DNA from: an uncultured Roseibium sp.
GTDB taxonomy: Bacteria; Pseudomonadota; Alphaproteobacteria; Rhizobiales; Stappiaceae
Assembly (NCBI RefSeq): GCF_947496995.1
Contig: NZ_CANMFD010000003.1
Coordinates: 496,001 to 560,000 of the forward strand
Direction of reading: 5' to 3'
Length of the DNA: 64,000 nt
Positions 8,476 through 17,686 of this stretch are shown piece after piece. Numbering within the stretch: the stretch's first letter is position 1; each line of letters starts with the position of its first letter. The translations under genes were made by a program, and so were the position numbers. The notes under the pieces were generated by a model. That model had not been told where the DNA came from, searched no databases, and saw only the letters and a program-made list of their open reading frames with translations.

Positions 8476-9714
8476 TCAGCTCATCTCTTTGCGTGCGTTG
8501 TAGACATTCCAGACCAGGATAGGCAGCACCAGCACCATGATGACGATGGCGCTGGCCGAGCCGACGCCCCAGTCATTCGCCCGGAACAGCTTGTCATACA
8601 TGTAATTCGCCAGAACCTGCGTCTCCCACTGTCCGTTGGTCATGGCAAAGACGATGTCGAAGACCTTCAGGACGACCAGCGTGATGGTGGTCCAGACAAC
8701 GACGATCGTGCCCATGATCTGCGGAACCTTGATCCTGAAAAAAATCTGGAACGGGTTGGCCCCATCGAGGATCGCCGCCTCGATCGTCTCTTCGGGAATG
8801 CCGCGCAGTGCCGCCGACAGGATGACCATGGCAAATCCGGTCTGGATCCAGATCAGCACCACCATCAGGAAAAAACTGTTCCAGAACGGCAGGGTCAGCC
8901 AGGTCTGCGGGGATCCGTAGGCGAATTCCGCCGCCAACACCGAAAACACCGACTTTGCGGACAGCCAGATCATCCAGGCGGCTACGAACCCGGCGAACAG
9001 ACGCAGCGGCACGGACCACCAGGACCCGCCCGCGCCGGCTTCACGCCGGAAAAGCGGTTTCAGCGCGAGGTAAAGGACATAGGCCATGAGAAGCGCGAAA
9101 CAGATCACGATCCCGGCCGGCAACAGGCGAAGAAACAGGTAGGAACCCGGCCCGCCCTCGAACATCAGCCAGATGGCGTTGAGCACGCCGATCTGGTCCT
9201 GGTTGGCGGGACGGGTGTCATAGATGAGCTTGAAGATCACCGACGCGCCGACAAAGGAGATCGCCATGGGCATGAAGATGAACGACTTGGCGACATTTCC
9301 CCAGGCGATGCGGTCGGTCAGTTGCGCGGCGAGCAGCCCGAAGGCGGTCGACATGGCCGGCACGATGATTAGCCAGAGCATGTTGTTGCGCATGGCTTCC
9401 CAGAATTTCGGCTCGCTCGCCATCTGGGCGTAATTGTCGAAACCGACGAACGCGCCGTCGAGACTGCGATCGGTGAACGACAGCCGCAGGGTCTCGATGA
9501 CCGGGTAGCCCAGGTACAGCGCGAGCGCGAAAATCGCCGGAAACAGGAACAGCCAGGGGCGGATCATGTTGGCGCGGTTGATGTTCCGGCCGATATGCTT
9601 GCCGCGGGCGGGGAACAGGACCTTGTCCAGAAACTGGTTGGACAGGTAGAAATAGCCGATACAACCGCCAACGCCGACGATGATCGTTATCACACCTTGT
9701 AGTGCCGGATTCAT
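8476..9714 (-). CDS. aglF: alpha-glucoside ABC transporter permease AglF
   Basis: MalF-type permease of 412 residues with an extra N-terminal membrane helix (ITIIVGVGGCIGYFYL) before the usual six to eight segments. EAA motif EETIEAAILDGANPFQIFFR lies near residue 320. The length and the N-terminal extension match AglF rather than UgpA. It is separated from aglE by 190 nt containing two hairpins. Confidence 0.87.
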   Translation of the reverse strand: MNPALQGVITIIVGVGGCIGYFYLSNQFLDKVLFPARGKHIGRNINRANMIRPWLFLFPAIFALALYLGYPVIETLRLSFTDRSLDGAFVGFDNYAQMASEPKFWEAMRNNMLWLIIVPAMSTAFGLLAAQLTDRIAWGNVAKSFIFMPMAISFVGASVIFKLIYDTRPANQDQIGVLNAIWLMFEGGPGSYLFLRLLPAGIVICFALLMAYVLYLALKPLFRREAGAGGSWWSVPLRLFAGFVAAWMIWLSAKSVFSVLAAEFAYGSPQTWLTLPFWNSFFLMVVLIWIQTGFAMVILSAALRGIPEETIEAAILDGANPFQIFFRIKVPQIMGTIVVVWTTITLVVLKVFDIVFAMTNGQWETQVLANYMYDKLFRANDWGVGSASAIVIMVLVLPILVWNVYNARKEMS

Positions 9715-9848
9715 GCTCTCCTCCCCGAGAACCTGCCTCAGTATCGGCCCGCTTTCATGATCATGCCTGAAAGTGAAAGGCTGACCGGCGCTCCAGGCTT
9801 TTGACGCCTGTTATTATGAGCATCTTCCGGCACCTTCCGGGGATGCCG

Positions 9849-9883
9849 GATCTGTCCGGAGTACAGCGCACCCCGGACAGATC
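9849..9883 (-). promoter_or_regulatory. intercistronic hairpin after aglE
   Basis: GATCTGTCCGG (9849-9859) and its exact reverse complement (9873-9883) form an 11-bp perfect stem with a 13-nt loop, beginning 21 nt after the aglE stop on the minus strand. A competing 7-bp stem (9826-9832 with 9844-9850) overlaps its distal arm. No U-run follows. Confidence 0.65.
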
Positions 9884-9904
9884 ATTTTCGTATGAAACGG
9901 AAAG

Positions 9905-11278
9905 TTACTTCAAGGCGTCCCAGGACGTCTGGATATTATCCGCAACTTCCTGAGCCGGCTTGCCGCCCACATAGTCGACCATTCCGGTCCAGAAGGTTCC
10001 AGCACCGACGCCGCCAGGCATCAGGTCGGAACCGTCGAAACGGAAGGTGGTTGCGTCAAGAAGAATGTCGCCGAGAGCCTTGCGGGTCTCCGTGACATAG
10101 ACGTCCTTGTTCACACTCTTAAGCGGTGTCAGGAAACCGCCGCCTTCAAGGGACATCCAGAGCTCGTGCGCGATCGGCGTTTCCAGGAACTCGATGAAGG
10201 CATGCGCGGCCGGGCTGTCCTTGGTGATGGCGAACAACGTACCCGCGCCCAAAACCGGAGACCCGAGATCTTTTTCTGCGTAGGCCGGGAAGTAGAAGAA
10301 GTCGGCATCAAGACCCACTTCCGTTCCTTCCGGGAAGAAAGCCGGGATGAAGGACGCCTGATGGTGCAGGTAGCACTGCGGCGGCGATGAGAACATGCCC
10401 TTCGGGCTGTCGCGGAAATCGGTCGACGCCACGGCACCGGCGCCACCGGCGACAAAATCGTCGTTCCGGGCGAACCATCCGAATTCCTCGATGGCGCCAA
10501 CCACCTTCGGGTCGTTGAACGGCAGCTCGTTGGTCACCCACTGGTCGTAGACATCGGCCGGCTGGGTGCGCAGCATCATGTCCTCGACCCAGTCGGTCGC
10601 CGGCCAGCCCGTTGCAGCACCGGAACCGAGCCCGATGCACCACGGGGTACCGCCATCCGCGACGATCTGTTCGGTCAGGGCCTTCAGCTCCTCCATCGTG
10701 GAGGGAACTTCATAGCCCGCGTCCTCGAAATTCTCCGGCACGTACCAGACCAGCGACTTAACGTCGGCCTTGTAGGGGAAAGCGTAGAAGGTCTTGCTGC
10801 CGTCCTTGCCTTCGTAGCTGCCCAGATCGACCCAGGACTGGCCGGCGGCATAATTGTCCTTCATCCATGCCTCGGCATCGGCACCGAGCGGTGTCAGGAA
10901 ACCGCGTTTGGCAAGATCGGCCGCAAGGCCCGGCTGCGGGAAGACGGCGACATTCGGGGCGGAACCGGCTTCCGCGTCGACGACAATCTGCTGCTCCATG
11001 CTGTCGGAACCGGTATAGCGGACATCCACATTGGCCGCTTCACCGAAATAGGCGAGCACAGAGTCGAAAGCGTCCTGGTCCGGTCCGAGCCACGGCCCCA
11101 GAATGGTGAGCTGCTCACCGCCAAGATCGTGGGACTCGGCATAGGCCTTGTAGCTGTCCCAGTTGAAGCGTGTGTCTTCGCCCGGCGCATACATGAGGTC
11201 AGCCGCCGCTGCAGCACTGATGCAGAAAGCTGCGCCCAGCGCCATACCTGCTGTGCAGGTCATCAAACGTGTTTTCAT
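9905..11278 (-). CDS. aglE: alpha-glucoside-binding periplasmic protein
   Basis: SBP of 457 residues. A Sec signal peptide covers residues 1 to about 25, with an Ala-rich cleavage region before ADLMYAPGEDTRFNW. The segments GPWLGPDQDAFDSVLAYF, SMEQQIVVDAEAGSAPNVAV and FPQPGLAADLAKRGFL match the AglE family as I recall it. The start ATG at 11278 has GGGAGGATTGAC just upstream; the frame runs further 5' but without a ribosome site. First gene of aglEFGK, divergent from aglR. Confidence 0.9.
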   Translation of the reverse strand: MKTRLMTCTAGMALGAAFCISAAAAADLMYAPGEDTRFNWDSYKAYAESHDLGGEQLTILGPWLGPDQDAFDSVLAYFGEAANVDVRYTGSDSMEQQIVVDAEAGSAPNVAVFPQPGLAADLAKRGFLTPLGADAEAWMKDNYAAGQSWVDLGSYEGKDGSKTFYAFPYKADVKSLVWYVPENFEDAGYEVPSTMEELKALTEQIVADGGTPWCIGLGSGAATGWPATDWVEDMMLRTQPADVYDQWVTNELPFNDPKVVGAIEEFGWFARNDDFVAGGAGAVASTDFRDSPKGMFSSPPQCYLHHQASFIPAFFPEGTEVGLDADFFYFPAYAEKDLGSPVLGAGTLFAITKDSPAAHAFIEFLETPIAHELWMSLEGGGFLTPLKSVNKDVYVTETRKALGDILLDATTFRFDGSDLMPGGVGAGTFWTGMVDYVGGKPAQEVADNIQTSWDALK

Positions 11279-11394
11279 GTCAATCCTCCCAGATCGTCCT
11301 CGTCCCAGGACCTTCAATTTAAAGTGGCACATCCACCTGCCCGCCAGCAATACCCACATGTATCGTGAGGGCAGTTATTCTCCCGGTATTGGCC

Positions 11395-11412
11395 ATCCAA
11401 ACCGCTTTGGAT
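11395..11412. promoter_or_regulatory. candidate AglR operator in the aglE-aglR divergent region
   Basis: ATCCAAA and TTTGGAT flank CCGC, an 18-bp near-perfect palindrome centred on CpG, as expected for a LacI-family operator. It lies 117 nt upstream of aglE. Confidence 0.5.
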
Positions 11413-11503
11413 TTGGCTGACACCATGTCGTTACGCTTCGGCCTTGTCAAGCAGACAACTGACGAATTAGTGTTGCATTTCAATAGAAGCCTGTCGGGAG
11501 GGG

Positions 11504-11516
11504 CGCTTTCAAAGCG
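11504..11516. promoter_or_regulatory. second candidate operator, next to the aglR start
   Basis: CGCTTT-C-AAAGCG, a perfect 6-bp inverted repeat with a 1-nt centre, lies 12 nt before the aglR ATG. CGCTTT is also found in the 11395-11412 palindrome. Position suits autorepression. Confidence 0.45.
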
Positions 11517-11528
11517 TTTTGGGCATAT

Positions 11529-12572
11529 ATGACCAGAGGTGTAAACCTTAAGGAATTATCACATCGGTTGAATTTGTCACAGACGACAGTCAGCCGTGCT
11601 TTGAACGGCTATCCCGAGGTCAGCGCCGAAACACGGCGGCGCGTTGCCGAAATGGCGGACCAGCTGGGTTACGCGCCGAACAGCCAGGCAAGACGTCTTG
11701 CGACCGGCCGGTCCATGGCGATCGGCCATGTCATACCCCGTTCGATCCATGAAATGATGAACCCGATCTTTCTGGAGTTCATCGCCGGGGCGGGCGAAAC
11801 CTATTCCAGGCACGGATATGACATGATGCTGTCTGTCGTCGATGACGCGCATGAGGAAGACGCCTACAGGCAGATCGCCTCACGCAAGAAAGCCGATGGC
11901 GTGATCATTCACGGCCCCGCCAACGACGAGCGCCGGCACCTGCTGTTGAAGAAACTCAATCTGCCGTTCGTCGTGCACGGACGGATCCCGGGCGCCGAGG
12001 CGGAAACCTCCTGGATCGACATGAACAACCGCCGGGCTTTCGAACGGGCGACCAACCTCCTGCTCGACCTCGGCCACACCCGGATCGCCCTTCTCAATGG
12101 TCTGGAGCACATGGACTTTGCCCATCGGCGCCGCAGAGGCTTCGAGGATGCGCTGGCAGGCCGCGGGCTGTCTGCCGATCCCGCGCTCATGCGCAGTGCC
12201 GACATGACCGAACCTTATGGCTGCGAAAATGCGGTGGCGATGCTCAAGGGAGACAATCCGCCGACGGCGTTCCTGGTCTCCTCGATGATTTCAGCCATCG
12301 GCGTTGCCCGTGGCATCGGTCAATGCGGCCTGAAGACCGGCAAGGACGTCTCCATCATCACCCACGACGATGCCCTGTCCTTCCTGCCCAATTGCGGCGA
12401 GGTGCCGATCTTCACCTGCACGCGTTCCTCAGTCCGCTATGCGGGACAGAAGGCGGCGGAACTGCTTCTGGCGATGATTGCCGACCCGACCGCCAAACCC
12501 GCTTCCCTGCATATGGACGCGGAACTGATCATCGGCCAGTCGACCGGCCCCGCCCCGGTGAGGGAAAGTTGA
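11529..12572 (+). CDS. aglR: LacI-family transcriptional regulator of the agl genes
   Basis: 347-residue LacI/GalR repressor. The helix-turn-helix and hinge occupy residues 1-60 (NLKELSHRLNLSQTTVSRAL, then GYAPNSQARRLATG), followed by a periplasmic-binding-like sugar sensor domain. Divergent from aglE with a 250-nt shared control region, the arrangement of aglR in rhizobia. The ATG at 11529 puts the DNA-binding domain at the normal position; its ribosome site is weak. AglR function is inferred from context; the family is certain. Confidence 0.85.
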   Translation: MTRGVNLKELSHRLNLSQTTVSRALNGYPEVSAETRRRVAEMADQLGYAPNSQARRLATGRSMAIGHVIPRSIHEMMNPIFLEFIAGAGETYSRHGYDMMLSVVDDAHEEDAYRQIASRKKADGVIIHGPANDERRHLLLKKLNLPFVVHGRIPGAEAETSWIDMNNRRAFERATNLLLDLGHTRIALLNGLEHMDFAHRRRRGFEDALAGRGLSADPALMRSADMTEPYGCENAVAMLKGDNPPTAFLVSSMISAIGVARGIGQCGLKTGKDVSIITHDDALSFLPNCGEVPIFTCTRSSVRYAGQKAAELLLAMIADPTAKPASLHMDAELIIGQSTGPAPVRES

Positions 12573-12603
12573 AGCTCGTCGGCAGTAACTTGAAAACAGA
12601 TGC

Positions 12604-13302
12604 CTATACGTGGGTCAGACCACAGGCTTCCAGAACACTGTGCATGGTGGCAAGGCCGGCCAGCCTGTGCGCCTTGGCGATTGCCGCGGCTTTGTCCTGG
12701 TCGCCGGCCCGGATCGCATCATAAAGCTCCCGGTGTTCGTCTGAATTGGCAGCCGGCCCCTTGTTGAGCCGAAGCAGAACGATATTTGCGCGGAAGACCT
12801 GATTGAGCAGGCTGGATATCATTTCGTCGAGCCGCACATTCCCGCCGCTGCGGGCGATCAACCGGTGAAAGCGATCATCCAGCATCGCCCAGCTTTCCAT
12901 GTCAGCTTCGGCCAGAGCCTTCTCTGCGGAGATCACTGCCTCTTCAATGCCGGCGAGCACCCGGTCGCTGCATTCACCCTTGGCGGCCGAGCCCGCTGCA
13001 AGTGCCTCGAGAGCGGAAAGGATTTCGAAGACCTCGCAGATGTCCTTTTTCGAAATGGCGAGAACCTTGGCACCGCGCCGCGGAATGAGATCAACAAGCC
13101 GTTCCGCCTCCAGACGGATCAGGGCTTCACGCACGGGGGTCCGGCTCATGCCGAGTCGTCCGGCAATATCAGGTTCCGGCGCCTGAAAGCCCGGCGGCAG
13201 TCGTCCGGCCAGTATATCGGCCTTCAGACGCGCATAGGCTTTATCGACCCGCGTGGATTTGTCTTTCGATGGCATTTCGGAAAGCACCCGACTCCTACCC
13301 AT
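12604..13302 (-). CDS. GntR-family transcriptional regulator, FadR/FCD subfamily
   Basis: 232 residues. The N-terminal winged helix spans about residues 20-85 (GRLGMSRTPVREALIRLEAERLV), and the rest is an alpha-helical FCD ligand domain with the metal-binding pattern DDRFHRLIARSGG. Such regulators usually sense organic acids. It is convergent with aglR and divergent from the metal importer, so no target is obvious; it might control its own promoter or an unlinked pathway. The start could also be the ATG at 13275; neither site has a clear Shine-Dalgarno. Confidence 0.85.
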   Translation of the reverse strand: MGRSRVLSEMPSKDKSTRVDKAYARLKADILAGRLPPGFQAPEPDIAGRLGMSRTPVREALIRLEAERLVDLIPRRGAKVLAISKKDICEVFEILSALEALAAGSAAKGECSDRVLAGIEEAVISAEKALAEADMESWAMLDDRFHRLIARSGGNVRLDEMISSLLNQVFRANIVLLRLNKGPAANSDEHRELYDAIRAGDQDKAAAIAKAHRLAGLATMHSVLEACGLTHV

Positions 13303-13669
13303 ATCACCGTGGATTGCACGAGCCCGTCACCGAATGCGGGCTACGGTGTTGTTTTGAAAGGAAATCAATTCCGCCCGGATAATTTTATCGTTTCAATTTT
13401 ATCCAAAAGCTCAACCTTGCGGAAAAGCGCGCTCGACGCCGGATCGCGAGCACGTCGTTACTTATTGATATTGCACACGAATATGGCTTAATACCGGCGG
13501 TAATTTATTGTTAAAAATAACGAGGAATTCCTCCGGCAAGCCGGTTCGACCACCTTCAAATCTCTGCAGCCGACAAGCGCCGGAGGTAGTTGTTGCAAAT
13601 CGTTCTTAAAAGCATTATTGTTGCAAATAACTCGCAAAAGCAAAAATCGCCTGGAGATCCTTCGAAGCC
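13303..13669. other. divergent control region between gntR and the tro-like operon
   Basis: 367 nt, markedly AT-richer than its surroundings, with no supported gene. The proximal end holds the paired TTGTTGCAAAT boxes described separately; the rest shows no structure I can name. Confidence 0.6.
13590..13628 (+). promoter_or_regulatory. paired TTGTTGCAAAT boxes upstream of the metal importer
   Basis: TTGTTGCAAAT occurs exactly at 13590-13600 and 13618-13628, 28 bp apart, 42 nt before the first tro-like gene. The second copy runs into ACTCGCAA, giving an imperfect TTGC/GCAA palindrome. TGCAAAT-type half-sites recall Fur-family (Mur/Irr) boxes of alphaproteobacteria, so metal-dependent control is likely; the exact regulator is unknown. 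Confidence 0.5.
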
Positions 13670-14662
13670 ATGTTCAACCGAATTTTCGACGCCCGCAGCA
13701 TCCGGTTCTCCTCCGCAGTTCTCGGTGTTCTTGTTTCAGCTCTGCTGATCCTTACCAGCCCGCCGACCGCCCGGGCCGGTCAGTTGAACATCGTCGCCAC
13801 CACCGGGATGATTGCGGACGCTGCGACGCAAATCGGCGGCGACAGCGTCACCGTCAAGGCGCTGATGGGTCCGGGTGTCGATCCGCACGCCTACCGCCAG
13901 ACCCGGTCCGATATCGTCTCCATGACAAAGGCTGATCTGATCCTGTGGCACGGCCTGTTTCTCGAAGCCCAGATGGAGGATTTCTTCCGCAAACTCGGCA
14001 AGTCGCGCAATGTCGTCGCGGTCGCCGAGGCCATGCCGAAAGACCAGTTGATCTCCCATGACGTCTACGCCAACAAATACGATCCGCATGTGTGGATGGA
14101 CCCGGGCCGGTGGAGCTATGTCGCCGAAGCCATCCGCGATGCGCTGATCGAGGCATTGCCCGACCAAAAGGCCGTGTTCGAGGCCAACACGGCCGCCTAT
14201 CTTCAGGAAATCGCCGCATTGGACACTTTCGCGGCCGATACCCTGGCAACGATTCCGGCAGACAGCCGGGTGCTGGTCTCCGCGCATGACGCTTTCAACT
14301 ATTTTGGCGAAGCCTATGATTTCGACGTGATCGGCATTCAGGGCATCTCCACCCAGAGCGAAGCCGGCCTGCACCGGGTGGCGGAACTGGTCGATCTGCT
14401 GGTCGAGCGCGAAATCAGGGCGGTCTTCGTGGAATCCTCCGTTTCCGACCGGAGCGTCAGAGCCTTGATAGAAGGTGCGGCGGCCAGGGGACATGAGATC
14501 GTCATCGGCGGCTCGCTTTATTCCGACGCGATGGGAGAACCGGGAACCTATGAAGGCACCTATCTCGGCATGATCGATCACAACGTCACCACGATCGCCC
14601 GCGCGCTCGGCGGCGAAGCACCTCAAAAAGGCCGTCTCGGCCGACTGGCAGTAACGATGTGA
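13670..14662 (+). CDS. troA: zinc/manganese ABC transporter substrate-binding protein, TroA-like
   Basis: Cluster A-I metal-binding lipoprotein/periplasmic protein fold, 330 residues, with a long signal peptide (residues 1-36). Predicted metal ligands are His73 (DPHAY), His140 (YDPHVW), His206 (SAHDAFNYF) and Asp286 (YSDAMG). The third ligand is His, as in TroA and zinc binders, not the Glu of manganese-specific PsaA/MntC. It leads a four-gene operon with ATPase and two permeases. I favour zinc or mixed zinc/manganese uptake; the upstream box, if a Mur box, would argue for manganese. Confidence 0.85.
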   Translation: MFNRIFDARSIRFSSAVLGVLVSALLILTSPPTARAGQLNIVATTGMIADAATQIGGDSVTVKALMGPGVDPHAYRQTRSDIVSMTKADLILWHGLFLEAQMEDFFRKLGKSRNVVAVAEAMPKDQLISHDVYANKYDPHVWMDPGRWSYVAEAIRDALIEALPDQKAVFEANTAAYLQEIAALDTFAADTLATIPADSRVLVSAHDAFNYFGEAYDFDVIGIQGISTQSEAGLHRVAELVDLLVEREIRAVFVESSVSDRSVRALIEGAAARGHEIVIGGSLYSDAMGEPGTYEGTYLGMIDHNVTTIARALGGEAPQKGRLGRLAVTM

Positions 14663-15501
14663 TGACCACGACCACACACCCGGCACTGGAACTTGCGGCA
14701 AGCGACGGCCGTACCGCCGATAGCGACAAGGACGTCGACCGGGACGCCGGACTTGCCGGCAGCGCCCTGGCGGTCAGGGGACTGACCGTGTCCTACGGAA
14801 CCAAGCCGGCGGTATTCTCCATCGATGCGACCGTGCCGAAAGCCAGCATGACCGCGATTGTCGGCCCCAACGGCGCTGGAAAATCGACCTTCCTGAAAGC
14901 CGTGCTCGGCATTATTCCGCGCCTCTCCGGCGCTGCCTATGTCGACGGAAAACCGCTTGAGACCATGCGCAGGGCAATTGCCTATGTGCCCCAGCGCGCC
15001 TCCGTTGACTGGGATTTCCCGACGCGTGTGCGCGATGTTGTCACCATGGGCCAGTTCCGGGGACTGGGTCTGCTCGGCTTCATCCGCCCGGCGCACCGGA
15101 AAAAGACACTCGATTGCCTGGAACGGGTTGGCATGGCGGACTTTGCCGACCGGCAGATCGGCCAGCTCTCCGGCGGGCAGCAGCAGAGGGTCTTCCTTGC
15201 CCGCGCCCTTGCGCAGGACGCCGGTCTCTACCTGCTGGACGAACCCTTCGCGGGCGTCGACGCGGCCACCGAAAAAGCCATCATTGATGTTCTCAAAGGC
15301 CTGAAAGCAGAGGGCAAGACCGTGGTCTGTGTGCATCACGACCTTGCAACGGTGACCGATTATTTCGATCACGTCCTGATGCTGAACATCCGCAAGATCG
15401 CCGAAGGTCCGGTCTCCACCACGTTCACGGGACCGATGTTGCAGGAAACCTATGGCGGGCGGCTGGCAACGGCACATATCGATCAGCTCAAGCTGGATTA
15501 G
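14662..15501 (+). CDS. troB: metal ABC transporter ATP-binding protein, TroB-like
   Basis: ABC ATPase of 279 residues. Walker A GPNGAGKST, signature LSGGQQQRVFLARA, Walker B LYLLDEPFAGVD and the H-loop VCVHHDL are intact. It also has YVPQRASVDWDFPTRVRDVV, typical of the Q-loop region in metal importers. An N-terminal tail of about 30 polar residues precedes the ABC fold. Start is the ATG overlapping the troA stop (TGATG); a GTG three bases earlier is an alternative. Confidence 0.87.
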   Translation: MTTTTHPALELAASDGRTADSDKDVDRDAGLAGSALAVRGLTVSYGTKPAVFSIDATVPKASMTAIVGPNGAGKSTFLKAVLGIIPRLSGAAYVDGKPLETMRRAIAYVPQRASVDWDFPTRVRDVVTMGQFRGLGLLGFIRPAHRKKTLDCLERVGMADFADRQIGQLSGGQQQRVFLARALAQDAGLYLLDEPFAGVDAATEKAIIDVLKGLKAEGKTVVCVHHDLATVTDYFDHVLMLNIRKIAEGPVSTTFTGPMLQETYGGRLATAHIDQLKLD

Positions 15502-15507
15502 ATCGAC

Positions 15508-16734
15508 ATGCTTTCCGCGTTCCTCGATGCACTCACCTTGCAGGCCGGCTACAACGCCGCGCTGGTTTCCGTCGGCGCAACATTGCTGGGCATTGCAGGT
15601 GGCTGTGCCGGCTGTTTCCTGTTCCTGCGCAAACGCACGCTTGTCAGCGACGCGGTTGCCCACGCAACGCTGCCCGGCGTCTGCTTCGCCTTCATCCTGA
15701 TGGTGTTTCTTGGCGGCGACGGCCGCAACCTTGTCGGTCTGCTGACCGGGTCCGCGGTAACCGCCGGCCTTGGCCTTCTGACAGTGGACTGGATCACCCG
15801 CAAGACCCGGCTCAGCGAAGACGCGGCGATCGGAGCGGTGCTATCGGTCTTTTTCGGGCTCGGTGTCGTTCTCCTGACCGTCATCCAGACCCTGTCGCAC
15901 GGCAAGCAGGCAGGACTGGAAGGATTTCTGCTCGGTTCGACCGCCGGAATGCTTTTCCAGGATGCGGTGATCATCGCCGTGGGCGGCGCCCTCTCGACGG
16001 CTATCATTCTGGTTCTGCGCCGCCCCATGACCCTGGTGGCCTTCGACCCCGAATATGCCGGAGCCACCGGCGTGCCGGTCCGCCTCATCGACCTTGCCAT
16101 GATGGGCGTGGTGATGATGGTCACCGTCGTCGGGCTGAAGCTGGTCGGGCTGATCCTGATCGTCTCCTCCCTGATCATCCCATCGGTTTCCGCCCGGTTC
16201 TGGACGGACCGGTCCGACAGGCTGCTGGTCATCGCCGCGTTCACCGGCGGGCTTGCCGGTTATCTCGGCACGGCCGTGTCGGCAACCGCACCCAACCTGC
16301 CGACGGGACCGATCATCGTTCTCGTCAACTTCGCGTTCTTCTCCATCTCGATGCTGCTGTCGCCGAAGCGCGGCGTTCTGGCGGCATTTCTCCGGCACAG
16401 GAAATTTCAGGCGGATGTCCATCTCCATCAGGGCCTGACGTCTCTTGCCCGGGGAGAAACCATCCGCGAGCCGCTGACGCAGAAGATGATGCGCCGCGCC
16501 GGTTACATCCGCGAGGACCTGGTCGCGACCGGCAAGGGCCGCGCCGCAGCGGCCAAGACCGTTCTTGACGAGGCCCGTTGGGCGAAGGCGCGGCAGATCA
16601 TTCAGGACGAGGCGATCTTCGCCAGCTATGACGGCCTCACCCCGATCGAGGCGGTGCTCACGCGCGACCAGATCAGGGACATCGATGCCGCGCTCGGCGC
16701 GCCGTCGCCCCTCTCCTCTCCGGCGGAAGGATAA
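15508..16734 (+). CDS. troC: metal ABC transporter permease with cytoplasmic tail, TroC-like
   Basis: ABC-3 family permease of 408 residues. The first 290 form the membrane domain (ATLPGVCFAFILM, LIGLKLVGLILIVSSLIIPS-like core). The remaining 115 residues, after the last helix, are a charged cytoplasmic domain (KMMRRAGYIREDLVATGKGR onward) not present in ordinary 290-residue family members. Such tails occur in some TroC/MntB proteins. Six nt after troB. Confidence 0.85.
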   Translation: MLSAFLDALTLQAGYNAALVSVGATLLGIAGGCAGCFLFLRKRTLVSDAVAHATLPGVCFAFILMVFLGGDGRNLVGLLTGSAVTAGLGLLTVDWITRKTRLSEDAAIGAVLSVFFGLGVVLLTVIQTLSHGKQAGLEGFLLGSTAGMLFQDAVIIAVGGALSTAIILVLRRPMTLVAFDPEYAGATGVPVRLIDLAMMGVVMMVTVVGLKLVGLILIVSSLIIPSVSARFWTDRSDRLLVIAAFTGGLAGYLGTAVSATAPNLPTGPIIVLVNFAFFSISMLLSPKRGVLAAFLRHRKFQADVHLHQGLTSLARGETIREPLTQKMMRRAGYIREDLVATGKGRAAAAKTVLDEARWAKARQIIQDEAIFASYDGLTPIEAVLTRDQIRDIDAALGAPSPLSSPAEG

Positions 16735-16738
16735 AGGA

Positions 16739-17662
16739 ATGGGCGCCGAATTCGTTCAATTGAGCCTCACACCAATCCTGATCGGCGTCCTGGCGGCAAT
16801 CGCCTGCGCGATCCCGGGCAACTTCCTGCTGCTGCGCAAGCAGGCCCTGATCGGCGATGCCATTTCCCATGTCGTCCTGCCCGGCATCGTCGCCGCCTTC
16901 CTGATAACCGGCACCATCTCGACCTGGCCGATGATGCTCGGCGCCGCCGGAGCGGCGGTCGTCGCCGTGGTCATGATCGAGGCCATCCGCAGGCTTGGCC
17001 GGATCGAGACAGGCGCCGCCATGGGGGTGACCTTCACCACCCTCTTCGCCGCCGGGGTTCTGCTTCTGGAGCAGACAGACACCAGTTCGGTACATCTGGA
17101 CGTCGAACATGCGCTTTACGGCAATCTGGAAAGCCTTATCTGGCTGTCGGCGACCGGCTGGACCTCCCTTTGGGATCCGGTAGCTCTGGCGGACCTGCCT
17201 CCGGAACTGACGCGCATGGCGGTGACGACCCTTGTCATCGCCCTGCTGACGGCCGTTTTCTGGCGAGCGCTCAAGATCTCCACATTCGACGAGGGCTACG
17301 CCAACTCCATCGGCATACTTGTGAAAACCATCGGCTTCGGTCTCGTCATCGTCTCGGCCGTGGCCGCGGTCGCCGCCTTCGACGCCGTTGGCTCGATCAT
17401 CGTCATCGCCATGTTCATCTGCCCACCGGCAACGGCCCGCCTCATGACCAACCAGCTGGAACACCAGATCCTGTGGAGCATATTCTTCGGCGCGGGGTCT
17501 GCTGTCGCCGGCTATGTCCTGGCCGGCTACGGCCCCCTCTGGCTGGGCAGTTCCAACGCGGTGAGCGCCGCCGGAATGATCGCAACCGTCTCGGGTCTCG
17601 TTCTGGGGATTGCCTGTCTCTACGCACCTGCAAGGTCAAGGGTTACAGCGAGCGGAAATTAG
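16739..17662 (+). CDS. troD: metal ABC transporter permease, TroD-like
   Basis: ABC-3 permease of 307 residues, the second channel subunit. Conserved core DAVGSIIVIAMFICPPATA sits near residue 220. The start ATG at 16739 follows the troC stop by 4 nt with GGATAAAGGA overlapping that stop as ribosome site. It is shorter than troC and lacks the cytoplasmic tail. A strong terminator follows at 17687. Confidence 0.86.
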   Translation: MGAEFVQLSLTPILIGVLAAIACAIPGNFLLLRKQALIGDAISHVVLPGIVAAFLITGTISTWPMMLGAAGAAVVAVVMIEAIRRLGRIETGAAMGVTFTTLFAAGVLLLEQTDTSSVHLDVEHALYGNLESLIWLSATGWTSLWDPVALADLPPELTRMAVTTLVIALLTAVFWRALKISTFDEGYANSIGILVKTIGFGLVIVSAVAAVAAFDAVGSIIVIAMFICPPATARLMTNQLEHQILWSIFFGAGSAVAGYVLAGYGPLWLGSSNAVSAAGMIATVSGLVLGIACLYAPARSRVTASGN

Positions 17663-17686
17663 GACGCAGAACAAAGAGGCGCCGCA

